A program made the translations under genes and the position numbers. Positions 14,545 through 22,881 of a stretch of DNA of 24,978 bases are shown here, piece by piece. Origin of the DNA: Actinomycetota bacterium. Lineage in GTDB: Bacteria; Actinomycetota; Acidimicrobiia; Acidimicrobiales; Aldehydirespiratoraceae. The notes beneath the pieces are model-generated. The model was not told the origin of the DNA. It worked only from the letters and a program-made list of their open reading frames with translations, and searched no databases. The stretch is taken from NCBI GenBank assembly GCA_012271125.1, contig JAAXHB010000084.1, forward strand, positions 1-24,978. Reading direction: 5' to 3'. Numbering within the stretch: the first letter of the stretch is position 1; each line of letters opens with the position of its first letter.

Positions 14545-17253
14545 GTGAGCGGGGGTAGCGCCGGGCCGGTGCGGCCACTGGTGGGGGTGAGGGTGGTGGA
14601 TTTGACGGTCGAGCGGGGTGAGCTAGCCGGTCGGCTGTTGAGCGACCTTGGGGCTGAGGTAATCAAGGTTGAGTCGCCTGATGGTTCGGCTGGGCGACGT
14701 TTGCCGCCGCTTGATCCAACCGATGCGGGGCATTCGTTGTTTTTCACGATGCGCAACTGCGGTAAGCGCAGTGTGGTGCTGGACTTGACGAGTGACTGTG
14801 GTAACGCTGTCGGTGGTGATGATGGTGACAACGACGGTATGGACGGCGCGGCAGTTGGGGATTGGGGGTGGTTTGAGTCGTTGCTGGCTAGTGCAGACGT
14901 ATTGTTGGACTCTGCTGAGCCGGGGGCGCATGCCGCTCGAGGGCTTGGTGGGCTTGAAGCTGATGAGGTTGTCAAGCGGCATCCGCATCTGATTACTGCT
15001 TCGATAACTGCCTACGGTCGTAGTGGGCCTTATGCAGGACGTGATGTCCCCGGGTCGGTGGTTGATGCCACTTCGGGGATGTGCTGGAAGGCTGGATTGC
15101 CGGAGCGGGAGCCATTATTTCCGCCAGGAGATATTTCAGGTGACGCAGCCGGATTGATGACGGCGTTTGCAGTGGTGTGTGCACTGATTCAACGACACGG
15201 TGATGCCCGAAATAACGCCGCCGACAGAGCAGGCAGCGACAGGGCATCAGGTGGGCAAATGACAGGCGCAGGCCAGTTAATTGACGTGTCCGCTAACGAA
15301 GCAGCTGCGCAGATCACCGACTGGTCAATCACCAACGCAGCTCGCAACATTGCACAGGGCAAGGATCCGGTGGAAATCCGTGCCGGTGCTGGGCCGATTT
15401 ATACGATCATTGCTACCAAGGATGGGTTTGTGCGGCTGGTGGTGATCAGTCTTCGTCATTGGCAGGCGATTCGGGCTTGGTTAGGTGAGCCCGAAGTCTT
15501 GCAAGACCCGAAATTCGACAGCTTTCTTGAGCGGATGATGGTTGCTGATTCGATAATCACTCCGCTGTATGAGGAGTTTTTTGCCGACATGACAATGCAG
15601 GAGGTCTCTGAGGAAGCTCAGCGGCGAGGCATTGTGGCAACTCCTATACTCAAACCTGCCGACGTGTTGACTTGTGAACATTTTGAGTCACGCAAAACCT
15701 TTGACAAGGTGCCACTGGGTAACAAGGTGCCATTGGGGGATAGCGAGTCAAGCGGCGATGAGCGGGTTATGTGCCTGCCGTCGGGGTGGATGGAGATTGA
15801 CGGAATCCGCCTAGGCCCGACTGGTCGTCCACCGCAGCTTGGCGAACACACCGAGCAAGTTCTGTCTGAGCTGGCAATGACATCTGATTTGTCTCCCATC
15901 AACGTCTCCGCTGCCACCTCTACCGTCACTCCAGCTTCTTCCTCTGTCAACGATTCCTCCTCCACTACACCCTCAATCCCTATCGCCTCTGACGCCGTCG
16001 ACCCTGTCACCTCCACCGCATCTGCTGATGCCTTTCCCCTTGATGGGATTCGGGTGGCGGACTTCGGGCATGGCGGAGTAGGTGTGGAAATCGGAAGAAT
16101 GCTGGCGGACTACGGTGCCGACGTCGTCAAGGTTGAAAGCCGCTCTCATCCTGATTTTGTGCGGGTTGTTCTGGGTGCTGAGATGTCGCCGAGCTTTGCG
16201 TCGTCGTCACGTTCGAAACGGTGCTTTGGGGTGAACTTGAAAACACCCGAGGGGCGTGATCTGGTGCTGGATTGGATCGGCACTGGTGTGGACGTTGCGA
16301 TTGAAAACAGCTCAACTGGCACGATGGATCGGCTCGGACTTAGCTATGACGCCCTGTCGGAGGCGAACCCTGAGCTGGTGATGGTGTCAAGTCAGTTGAT
16401 GGGCTCGACTGGGCCTTGGGCTAACTGGAGCGGGTACGGCCCGAACTCGCAGGTGACTGGTGCCATGACACACCTCTGGGATTACCCCGATATGGAGCGT
16501 CCGTCCGGGTCGCAGACAATTTTCCCTGATCATTGGGCAGGGCGGATGGGAGCGCTCGGCGTTGTAGCCGCCTTGTATGGCCAACGCAGCGGGGTGCTGG
16601 ATAAGGGCTGCCATATTGAGGTGTGCCAAGCCGAACAAACCATCGGGGTGATGGGGGACTTGCTTGCAGCCGAGTCTCTTCAGGCGGGTTCTGCGCTGCC
16701 TCAGGGCAATCGCCGTGATCGTGGTGTGCCATGGGGGATATTTGCCTGTGAGGGCGATGACCAGTGGGTAGCGATTTGTTGCCGCAACGACGACGAGTGG
16801 CGAGCTTTGGCTGAGCTGATGGCTTCTGATGGTGAATCGGGTCTTGTGGGCGAGGACATCGACTCGCTAATAGAACTTGCAGCTCGTTGGGATCGTATTG
16901 ATGAGATTGAGGCTGTGGTGTCGACTTGGACCCAGAGTCGCAGCAAATATGAGGTAACAGTCGCTTGTCTTGCTGTGGGCGTTCCTGCAGGGCCGATGTT
17001 GACATCCAAAGAACAACTTCAAGACGAGCACCTCAAGGCTCGCGGTTTTTTGGTCAACATGGAGCAGCCGCCCTATGGTGATCTGATCGTTGAAGGCCCT
17101 GCATTTCACGCCAGCGGCATGAAAACACCCGAAGCTAGACCTGCCCCCGCCCTAGGCGAGCACACCATAGAAATCGTTGCTAAATTAGGCCTTGACGCAG
17201 ACACCGTTGACGTCCTGGCCACCACCGGAACCCTCGACCTCCCCACCCCATAA
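14545..17253 (+). CDS. Tandem CaiB/BaiF (family III) CoA-transferase, double length
   Basis: A 902-residue protein with two family III CoA-transferase domains, whose members move CoA between carboxylic acids through an aspartyl-CoA thioester. Domain 1 covers residues about 10-445 (PLVGVRVVDLTVERGELAGRLLSDLGAEVIKVE) and domain 2 about 497-902 (LDGIRVADFG...LADYGADVVKVE). Candidate catalytic aspartates are Asp200 in GDISGDAAG and Asp662 in FPDHWAG. The domains are joined by a Ser/Thr/Ala/Pro linker (450-496). Domain 1 also has two unusual insertions: a Gly/Asp-rich one near 90-106 and a charged one near 221-243. GTG 14545 is the likely start. Two-domain family III enzymes occur in acyl-CoA degradation and in DddD; nothing here identifies DMSP, carnitine or any other substrate. 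The nearby thiolase fits a CoA-thioester pathway. Confidence 0.87.
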   Translation: MSGGSAGPVRPLVGVRVVDLTVERGELAGRLLSDLGAEVIKVESPDGSAGRRLPPLDPTDAGHSLFFTMRNCGKRSVVLDLTSDCGNAVGGDDGDNDGMDGAAVGDWGWFESLLASADVLLDSAEPGAHAARGLGGLEADEVVKRHPHLITASITAYGRSGPYAGRDVPGSVVDATSGMCWKAGLPEREPLFPPGDISGDAAGLMTAFAVVCALIQRHGDARNNAADRAGSDRASGGQMTGAGQLIDVSANEAAAQITDWSITNAARNIAQGKDPVEIRAGAGPIYTIIATKDGFVRLVVISLRHWQAIRAWLGEPEVLQDPKFDSFLERMMVADSIITPLYEEFFADMTMQEVSEEAQRRGIVATPILKPADVLTCEHFESRKTFDKVPLGNKVPLGDSESSGDERVMCLPSGWMEIDGIRLGPTGRPPQLGEHTEQVLSELAMTSDLSPINVSAATSTVTPASSSVNDSSSTTPSIPIASDAVDPVTSTASADAFPLDGIRVADFGHGGVGVEIGRMLADYGADVVKVESRSHPDFVRVVLGAEMSPSFASSSRSKRCFGVNLKTPEGRDLVLDWIGTGVDVAIENSSTGTMDRLGLSYDALSEANPELVMVSSQLMGSTGPWANWSGYGPNSQVTGAMTHLWDYPDMERPSGSQTIFPDHWAGRMGALGVVAALYGQRSGVLDKGCHIEVCQAEQTIGVMGDLLAAESLQAGSALPQGNRRDRGVPWGIFACEGDDQWVAICCRNDDEWRALAELMASDGESGLVGEDIDSLIELAARWDRIDEIEAVVSTWTQSRSKYEVTVACLAVGVPAGPMLTSKEQLQDEHLKARGFLVNMEQPPYGDLIVEGPAFHASGMKTPEARPAPALGEHTIEIVAKLGLDADTVDVLATTGTLDLPTP

Positions 17254-17308
17254 CTTAGTCGTGGGTAACTTGAGACAACAGCCATAGTCAAAGCATAATT
17301 TTATGTAA

Positions 17309-17320
17309 TATAGTGTTAAT
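17309..17320 (+). promoter_or_regulatory. Candidate leaderless promoter (-10 element) of the membrane-anchored protein gene
   Basis: TATAGT at 17309-17314 ends six bases before the ATG at 17321, which is the spacing expected if transcription starts at the A of the start codon. No Shine-Dalgarno sequence is present and the surrounding region (17290-17325) is strikingly AT-rich compared with its neighbours. Leaderless mRNAs are common in actinobacteria. The -35 region is weak (TAGTCA at 17285-17290). Confidence 0.5.
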
Positions 17321-17995
17321 ATGTCCATTGTCTCAGATGCGTTCCTTGGTGTCGTCATAACTCTCCTGTCGACAGCGTTGTTATGGGTGTTGGCTTGGTT
17401 AGCCAACCAAGCCCGCGCTAGGAGTCGGTGGGGTTTTATCCATGCGAATCATGTGACAACGGTGCTTTCAGCGTCGACTGAGGTGGATACCGGTGAGTAC
17501 CTTCGCCCTACAACGGGGATTGGCCAGGCGAAGGCTTTAGCTGTCTTGGCACCGTCGCTGCGGCGAGGTTGGAAATCTATCGATCTGCAAAATGTTGTGT
17601 TCCCTGAAGAGATACAAGGTCGTGAACTAGAAGGTGACATCATCCTCATCGGTGGTCCCAAGACAAATGAAGTAACTAAGAGGGCACTTGAAAAGTGTGG
17701 GGGTGACTTTGGTGTGTCCCAGGATGGGTCAGTCATAACTGCGCATAACGAGACCTACAGCGGAACCGTACACGAGACAAATCGCGATTATGGATTGATA
17801 ATCAGGGCAGAGAATCCGTTTGCTGCTGGACGGAAGATGGTGCTGTTGTCAGGTTGTCACACCTATGGAACTATCGGTGCAGCACGATTTTTTGTTGAGT
17901 CGAAATTGCCACGTGGGAACTTTGCGATGGTGGTTGAGACGCAAGTGCAGGGCAAACATGCTTTGCCTCCACGAATGAGATGGTGTAGCGACTAG
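17321..17995 (+). CDS. Membrane-anchored protein of unknown function with a GGPxxN / NPF / GCHTYGT domain
   Basis: A 224-residue protein I cannot assign to a named family. Residues about 5-29 form one hydrophobic helix followed by positive residues (ARARSR), which predicts an N-terminal anchor with the rest in the cytosol. The soluble part has the strand-loop GDIILIGGPKTNEVTKRAL (105-123), the segment RDYGLIIRAENPF (155-167) and the strand-loop KMVLLSGCHTYGTIGAARFF (172-191). Two hydrophobic strands each ending in a Gly-rich loop suggest a Rossmann-like ligand-binding or nucleotide-recognition fold, but this is only inferred. It starts at ATG 17321 without a ribosome-binding site, next to a good -10 element. 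The PP2C-type phosphatase gene follows 87 bases later, so the pair may form an anchored sensor with a signalling partner. Confidence 0.7.
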   Translation: MSIVSDAFLGVVITLLSTALLWVLAWLANQARARSRWGFIHANHVTTVLSASTEVDTGEYLRPTTGIGQAKALAVLAPSLRRGWKSIDLQNVVFPEEIQGRELEGDIILIGGPKTNEVTKRALEKCGGDFGVSQDGSVITAHNETYSGTVHETNRDYGLIIRAENPFAAGRKMVLLSGCHTYGTIGAARFFVESKLPRGNFAMVVETQVQGKHALPPRMRWCSD

Positions 17996-18082
17996 ATCAG
18001 CGAGCTATGTGGACGCCGTAATAGTGGATGTCGCAATAGTGATTTTGACTAGCGTTTAGGGTGTAGGTAGCAGAGGTTGTCG

Positions 18083-18871
18083 ATGTTTGAAGTCATAGAA
18101 GAATTAAGCACGGCGAAGTGCCAGTGCGATGAGCACAACGAAGACGGCTATGTGATCACAGATCGTGTTGTTGCCGTATTTGATGGTGCCACCGACAAAG
18201 CCAACTCAGCGCACCCAAAGCCAGGCCGTCAAGCGATGTTGGCAATGAAGCAAGTAGCGACTGATTTAGGCGACACAGACGATCCTGAGATCGTTGCCAA
18301 GCAGTTGCATCTCGCTGTTCAGTCCGTTTGGGATAATGCGAAAGAACCGGTTGCAACGGCTGCGGTCTTGCTTGCCGAAGAACGCAAAGTGGTGCGAATA
18401 GGCGACATATCTGTTGGCATTAATGGGAAATTTGATGTCCCAAGAAAGCGAATAGATGAGATAGCAGCTGCAGCTAGAGCTGCTTTGCTCAGTACTTTGC
18501 TTACCAAAGGGGCGTCAGTTGATGAGCTGCGTGACACTGACCCAGGGCGTGAGATGATATTGCCGCTATTGCAGGAAATGAATCGATGGGCCAATGTTTC
18601 CGGTCACGAGCTGGGGTTTCCTTCTATCAACGGGAATGGGACACCGACTGAGATGATTGATGTGTTTGAAGTTCCGGTGGGTGGTGAGGTGGTTCTAGCT
18701 AGTGACGGTTATGTCAATCCGCAGGCAACATTGGAGTCGAGCGAGCAACTTGTGGAGGAGTTAAACCGCACGGATCCGCTTTGTATTGGGCCACCACCGG
18801 GTACTAAGGGGATTATGCCAGGGCATGGGAGTTTTGATGACCGGACCTATGTTCGGGTGCGTATGGATTAG
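18083..18871 (+). CDS. PP2C-type protein phosphatase-like protein
   Basis: A 262-residue single-domain PP2C-fold protein that would remove phosphate from Ser/Thr residues with two metal ions. Motifs run in the usual order: HNEDGY (Asp21), VAVFDGAT (Asp34), VRIGDISVG (Asp108), VVLASDGY (Asp208) and FDDRTYVRV (Asp252/253). The canonical DGxGG(H) loop is replaced by DGATDKANS, so the protein is divergent though its metal ligands appear kept. ATG 18083 is preferred because AGAGG lies six bases upstream; a TTG two codons earlier is the alternative. There is no membrane segment or sensor domain, and a kinase partner is not visible in the window. Its stop shares one base with the next start (TAGTG), which suggests coupled translation with the zinc-ribbon protein. 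Confidence 0.82.
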   Translation: MFEVIEELSTAKCQCDEHNEDGYVITDRVVAVFDGATDKANSAHPKPGRQAMLAMKQVATDLGDTDDPEIVAKQLHLAVQSVWDNAKEPVATAAVLLAEERKVVRIGDISVGINGKFDVPRKRIDEIAAAARAALLSTLLTKGASVDELRDTDPGREMILPLLQEMNRWANVSGHELGFPSINGNGTPTEMIDVFEVPVGGEVVLASDGYVNPQATLESSEQLVEELNRTDPLCIGPPPGTKGIMPGHGSFDDRTYVRVRMD

Positions 18872-19056
18872 TGGAGGACAAACGGGAGGGGTTTTGTGAG
18901 GGGTGTGGAAGGCATAGGGGGTCTGATTGCGGTGGGTGTTTGCCGGAGCTAGATCCGCCGAGGTATTGCCGGCAGTGCGGAGCATGGCTAGCTACGCAGG
19001 TTTCGCCTGAAGGTTGGACGGCGAGATGCCGCAAACATGGGGTCATGCGACCGTAA
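18871..19056 (+). CDS. Small zinc-ribbon protein resembling biotin synthase auxiliary protein BsaP
   Basis: A 61-residue Cys-rich protein with ligands Cys9/Cys12, Cys20/Cys23, Cys33/Cys36 and Cys53 with His56. The core DPPRYCRQCGAWLATQVSPEGWTARCRKHG matches, as I remember it, the actinobacterial BsaP family (PPRYC-x2-CG ... V-x-P-x-GW-x-ARC-x2-HG), which supports the Fe-S enzyme biotin synthase and is usually encoded beside bioB. No bioB is visible here. GTG 18871 overlaps the last base of the phosphatase stop. Family membership is a motif-based recognition that a database search should confirm. A different small zinc protein is the alternative. Confidence 0.72.
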   Translation: MEDKREGFCEGCGRHRGSDCGGCLPELDPPRYCRQCGAWLATQVSPEGWTARCRKHGVMRP

Positions 19057-19138
19057 CAGCCAGCCATAGCCGGCACCCAAAACCGGTGACGTCCCCGAGA
19101 GGGCACGCGAAAGGGTGATAACTCTGTTGACTTAGGGT

Positions 19139-20515
19139 GTGGAAACGTCACAAGTAATTGCCGCGGATCAGCGACATGTGCTGCATCCGTACCAGATTTT
19201 TGACACCTACCTGACCGACCCCGTTTTGCCTATTGCCAACGGCGCTGGCGTCGCACTCGTCGACACAGACGGCAACGAATACATCGACGCTGTTGGCGGA
19301 ATGTGGTGCACCAACATAGGTCTAGGCCGTGACGAGATGGCCCAAGCCATTGCCGTTCAGGCACGAGACCTTGCCTACTCCAATCCCTTTACAGACATGA
19401 CCAACGTGGCGTCGGTTCGCCTCGCCGAACGGCTGGCAGAGCTAGCGCCGGGCAACTTGAACAGGGTCTTTTTCACCTGTGGCGGCTCCACCGCCAACGA
19501 CGCTGCCTTGCGACTCATTCAGTACTACTGGGGCGTTCGCGGCCAACCACAACGACGCCATATTTTGAGCCGCGCCGACTCATACCATGGCACGACCATC
19601 GCCACGATCTCTCTTGGTGGCAAGGCCGCAGATCGGGTGCCGGAGTTCAACTACCTCACCGACGACTTCCATCATCTGAGCTCCCCCAACGCCTACCGAT
19701 ACGCCAACGGTCGAAACGATCAACAATTCGCTGATGACCTGGTCGACGAACTCATCGCCAAGGTTGACTCGCTAGGCGGACCCGAACACATAGCGGCACT
19801 GTTCGCAGAGCCGGTCATGGGCGCAGGTGGAGTCATCCCGCCACCTGCGGACTATCTGCAACGCATCTGGCGGTACTGCCGAGACAACGAAATCCTGTTC
19901 GTCGCAGATGAGGTGGTCACCGCATTCGGGCGGCTAGGGGAGTGGTTCGCGTCGGAGTCGTTGTTCGGCATCACCCCAGACATCATCACCTGCGCGAAAG
20001 GACTCACATCGGGGTATCTACCGCTCGGCGCTGCCAGCTTCAGCGACGAAATTTTCGACGTGATCTCTGAGCAAGGCCATGGTCGCTACTTCGCGGTGGG
20101 TTACACCTACTCGGGGCATCCGGTGTCGTGCACCGCGGCGCTCAAAAACATTGAGATCATTGAACGCGAAGGCATTCTCGACCATGTGAAAGCAGTTGGG
20201 CCGTATTTCATGGAGCAACTTGAAACGCTTGCTGACCTGCCGATGGTGGGCGACGTCCGCGGCTCGCACCTCATGGGCTGCGTGGAGTTCGTGGCAGATC
20301 GTGACACCAAGCGCAACTATCCCGACGAGGTCGGCGTGGGCAAGCGGGTGTCAAATGAAGCCGACAAACTTGGGCTGATCGTTCGACCGATTGACAATCT
20401 CAATGTCATGTCGCCGCCGTTGGTGATTAGCCACGCCGAGGTGGACGCCATTGTCGCTCGACTGCGTGAGGCAATCCTGGCAGCCCGAGCGCAGCTTGAA
20501 GCCGAAGGGCTTTAA
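19139..20515 (+). CDS. Class III aminotransferase (omega-transaminase-like, PLP-dependent)
   Basis: A 458-residue fold-type I PLP enzyme that moves amino groups between an omega-amino acid or amine and a keto acid such as pyruvate. The PLP lysine is Lys287 in CAKGLTSGYLPLGA, the cofactor aspartate is Asp257 in ADEVVTAFGR, and the phosphate-binding CGGSTAND motif is at 114-121. SYHGTTIATISLGG (148-161) is more like omega-amino acid:pyruvate or putrescine aminotransferases than the SYHGDT of BioA, so I do not call it bioA despite the adjacent BsaP-like gene. The start is GTG 19139, 82 bases after the zinc-protein stop. The gene looks complete, and the lipoprotein gene follows three bases after its stop. 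Confidence 0.9.
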   Translation: METSQVIAADQRHVLHPYQIFDTYLTDPVLPIANGAGVALVDTDGNEYIDAVGGMWCTNIGLGRDEMAQAIAVQARDLAYSNPFTDMTNVASVRLAERLAELAPGNLNRVFFTCGGSTANDAALRLIQYYWGVRGQPQRRHILSRADSYHGTTIATISLGGKAADRVPEFNYLTDDFHHLSSPNAYRYANGRNDQQFADDLVDELIAKVDSLGGPEHIAALFAEPVMGAGGVIPPPADYLQRIWRYCRDNEILFVADEVVTAFGRLGEWFASESLFGITPDIITCAKGLTSGYLPLGAASFSDEIFDVISEQGHGRYFAVGYTYSGHPVSCTAALKNIEIIEREGILDHVKAVGPYFMEQLETLADLPMVGDVRGSHLMGCVEFVADRDTKRNYPDEVGVGKRVSNEADKLGLIVRPIDNLNVMSPPLVISHAEVDAIVARLREAILAARAQLEAEGL

Positions 20516-20518
20516 GGG

Positions 20519-22165
20519 GTGCATAGACGGTTCTGGGCGTCGTCATCGTCAATGTCGTCATCGTCGATGTTGACAACGACATCGTCGCTGATGCTGTCGG
20601 TGACGTTTTTAGCAGCGACACTGGCGGCATGCTCGACGACAACATCAGATGAAGCGTCAGTGTCGGCGGGGACGTCTGTCAACGACACCGCAGATGAGCC
20701 ATCGACCACTCTCGACGACGTTGAGTTTCTTGGTGACCTTGACTTGTTTGCTGATATTGACTTTGGGATTGCCCAAGACGAGGACATCCCAAGTGAGCCA
20801 GGCGAACTTGTTCCAGTTGAATGCCCGGAGAGTTACACAAACACCGAATTGCTATGTCTGATAGTGACGGTTCCGCTGGATTACGACAACCCGGCACAGG
20901 GCAACACTGAGATCAGCATGGGGGTTTGGGTCGGCAGCGACGCGGGGCAAACAATGGTGATGCTCCAAGGCGGACCCGGTGGTGCTAGCAGTCAGCTAGC
21001 CGACTTCTATCCACCGCAGAGCTATACGCAAGTCTTTATAGACCAGCGTGGCACCGGTTTTTCAGGCAACAGCCTGGACTGCACCGAATATGACGAAGTG
21101 ATCATCGCCGCATGGGAGGCAACCGGTGACGAAGCCGACCTGATTGGTGATGCTGCCCTTGCGGACTGCGCAACCCGACTGAACGCCGACCCACTGGTGG
21201 CACACACCAACTCCAAAAGCCACGCAGCAGATGTCGCTTATGTAATGGAGCTGCTCGACAGTGACAACTGGATGCTCTACGGCGTGAGCTACGGCAGCAC
21301 CATTGCCCTGGAGGTGCTGCGAGACCCGCCGCCGGAGCTTCAAGCTGTCGTTCTTGACGGGGTCTACCCGCCTGACATAGATCAAACGACTGCATTGGCA
21401 CGCTCAGCTCGGAGGGCGCTTGACTCCATTACCGCAGCATGTGAGGCTGACGTCTACTGTGCATCGGTTATTGGTGACGTCAACTCCACGATGAACGAGC
21501 TGATTGAGCGACTTAATGCCAATCCAGTTGAGGTGCCGTTGGCTGCTGAAGACACTCGCCTCGGCGAAGCACTGACCGTCAGCCTTGATGGGGACTTGCT
21601 CGCCGACATTGTCTTCGACTACCTCTATCAGGAGTATCTGATTTCGTTCGTGCCGGCGTTGTTGGCGGGCGTTTTTGCCGGTGACGAACGGCTGATTCAC
21701 TCGCTGACCGCTTTCGGCGTGGACTATGACGCAGCACTGCTCGCACAGGTATCAGAGGGCACATACTTTGCTGTTTCGTGTTCGGATCGTTTGGCGACTA
21801 CAACGCCGCCGCCGGAAGGGTTGGACGCTTTTCAGACTGTTGTGCTAGGGGAGGGACTAGCACCCGACTGTGCGCATTGGGATGTGCCGAGTGCGCCGCC
21901 GGCTCAGCCGGTTAGCTCAGAGTTGCCGGTTCTGATGCTGGCAGGACAGTTTGATCCGATCACACCGGTGACACTTGCTCGTCAGGCTGCGGTCACATTG
22001 GTGAATTCGGTTGTGGTGGAACGTGAGGGGTTGAGCCACGGGATTTGGGCTAGCGGCGACGCCTGCGTTGACGCTATTGCTGCGGATTTTGTGGCTGATC
22101 CACGAGCCGATGTGGACATCTCCTGTAGTTACGAAGCCAACCCGATGCGCTTCATTGCCCTATAG
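20519..22165 (+). CDS. Secreted lipoprotein alpha/beta hydrolase, tripeptidyl-aminopeptidase-like
   Basis: A 548-residue exported hydrolase. The N-terminus MHRRF, a Ser/Met/Thr-rich stretch and a hydrophobic core end in the lipobox LAAC with Cys38, so a membrane-anchored lipoprotein outside the cell is expected. A very acidic linker (about 44-98) precedes the catalytic domain. That domain has oxyanion motif GGPGGAS (151-157), DQRGTG, nucleophile Ser257 in GVSYGS, Asp479 (FDPITP) and His507 (GLSHG). The last part matches the TAP-like C-terminal domain of SlpD/SlpE-type peptidases that trim N-terminal peptides. GTG 20519 provides the positive n-region; downstream ATGs would lose it. AAGGGG touches the GTG, so initiation may be weak. 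The gene may share a transcript with the aminotransferase. Confidence 0.87.
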   Translation: MHRRFWASSSSMSSSSMLTTTSSLMLSVTFLAATLAACSTTTSDEASVSAGTSVNDTADEPSTTLDDVEFLGDLDLFADIDFGIAQDEDIPSEPGELVPVECPESYTNTELLCLIVTVPLDYDNPAQGNTEISMGVWVGSDAGQTMVMLQGGPGGASSQLADFYPPQSYTQVFIDQRGTGFSGNSLDCTEYDEVIIAAWEATGDEADLIGDAALADCATRLNADPLVAHTNSKSHAADVAYVMELLDSDNWMLYGVSYGSTIALEVLRDPPPELQAVVLDGVYPPDIDQTTALARSARRALDSITAACEADVYCASVIGDVNSTMNELIERLNANPVEVPLAAEDTRLGEALTVSLDGDLLADIVFDYLYQEYLISFVPALLAGVFAGDERLIHSLTAFGVDYDAALLAQVSEGTYFAVSCSDRLATTTPPPEGLDAFQTVVLGEGLAPDCAHWDVPSAPPAQPVSSELPVLMLAGQFDPITPVTLARQAAVTLVNSVVVEREGLSHGIWASGDACVDAIAADFVADPRADVDISCSYEANPMRFIAL

Positions 22166-22179
22166 ATGCAACCCAATAA

Positions 22180-22881
22180 ATGCAAGTAGTCACCCTTGAG
22201 GGAGCCATAGCTTTAGCCGGAGGATTTCCAGCGTTGGCGGGTATCAACTTGGATATCTCACGCGGTGAAATTGTGCTCTTGCGCGGTGTCAACGGTGCCG
22301 GAAAGTCCAGCCTGTTGCACCTCATTGGTGGGCTGACACGTGCCAGCTCAGGCAAGGTCAATGTTCTCGACTATGACCTGAGTCCAGGCAGTGATGCAGC
22401 ACAACGAGCTGCGGTGCGCAGACGGGTTGGAATGGTCGGTCATGACGCCGCTTTATATGGCGACTTGACCGCTGTGGAGAACTTGAAGTTTTTCGCAGGT
22501 ATTTCTCGTGTCGGTACGCAAGGGGTTGGCGATGCGCTGGAGCGGGTGCAGCTGCCGGAACGAACTCATGATGTGCCAGCTGGTCAGTTATCGGCAGGGC
22601 AACGACAACGAGTGGCGTTGGCGGCCTTGATTGTTCGCCGTGCTGAGCTATGGCTGCTGGACGAACCACATGCAGGGCTTGACACGTCAGGATGCGATCT
22701 TGTTGACGACGTCGTGCGCGAAGCGGCAACTGCCGGTGCCACGGTGATTATGGCGTCACATGAACATTGTCAAGATTTGGCGACCAGAATCGTCACATTG
22801 ACCGGTGGGATAGTGACGGCTGACTCGTCGTCGTCATTCTCTTCGCCGCCGGCATCGTTGTCGCAGATGTCGTCGTCATAA
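22180..22881 (+). CDS. ccmA: CcmA, ATPase of the cytochrome c maturation ABC complex
   Basis: A 233-residue ABC ATPase with Walker A GVNGAGKSS (36-44, Lys42), signature LSAGQRQRVALA (137-148), Walker B LWLLDEPHAGLD (Glu162) and the H-loop His194 in MASHEH. The GQRQR signature is typical of CcmA. With CcmB it uses ATP to release holo-CcmE from the CcmC-heme complex in System I cytochrome c assembly. ATG 22180 starts 14 bases after the lipoprotein stop. The C-terminus carries a Ser-rich tail (about 216-233) not usual for CcmA, encoded by TCG/TCA repeats. Its TAA directly precedes the ccmB ATG, with no spacer. It is named by gene context plus motifs, since the ABC motifs alone are generic. Confidence 0.9.
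   Translation: MQVVTLEGAIALAGGFPALAGINLDISRGEIVLLRGVNGAGKSSLLHLIGGLTRASSGKVNVLDYDLSPGSDAAQRAAVRRRVGMVGHDAALYGDLTAVENLKFFAGISRVGTQGVGDALERVQLPERTHDVPAGQLSAGQRQRVALAALIVRRAELWLLDEPHAGLDTSGCDLVDDVVREAATAGATVIMASHEHCQDLATRIVTLTGGIVTADSSSSFSSPPASLSQMSSS

Noticed and set aside
13628..14578. 316-residue open frame on the - strand opposite the TIGR04255 gene
   Set aside because: Arg/His/Pro-rich shadow frame with no recognisable domain, while the + frame matches a known family.
14545..17253. Call as DddD (DMSP CoA-transferase/lyase), which is also two-domain
   Set aside because: Nothing specific beyond tandem architecture; no DMSP-related genes are near.
18045..18070. TTGACT followed by TAGGTA as a promoter for the phosphatase gene
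   Set aside because: The spacing is only 13 bases and the -10 is poor.
19139..20515. Call as BioA (biotin synthesis aminotransferase) because of the BsaP-like neighbour
   Set aside because: The motif SYHGTT and the overall sequence fit omega-transaminases better; the neighbour alone is weak evidence.
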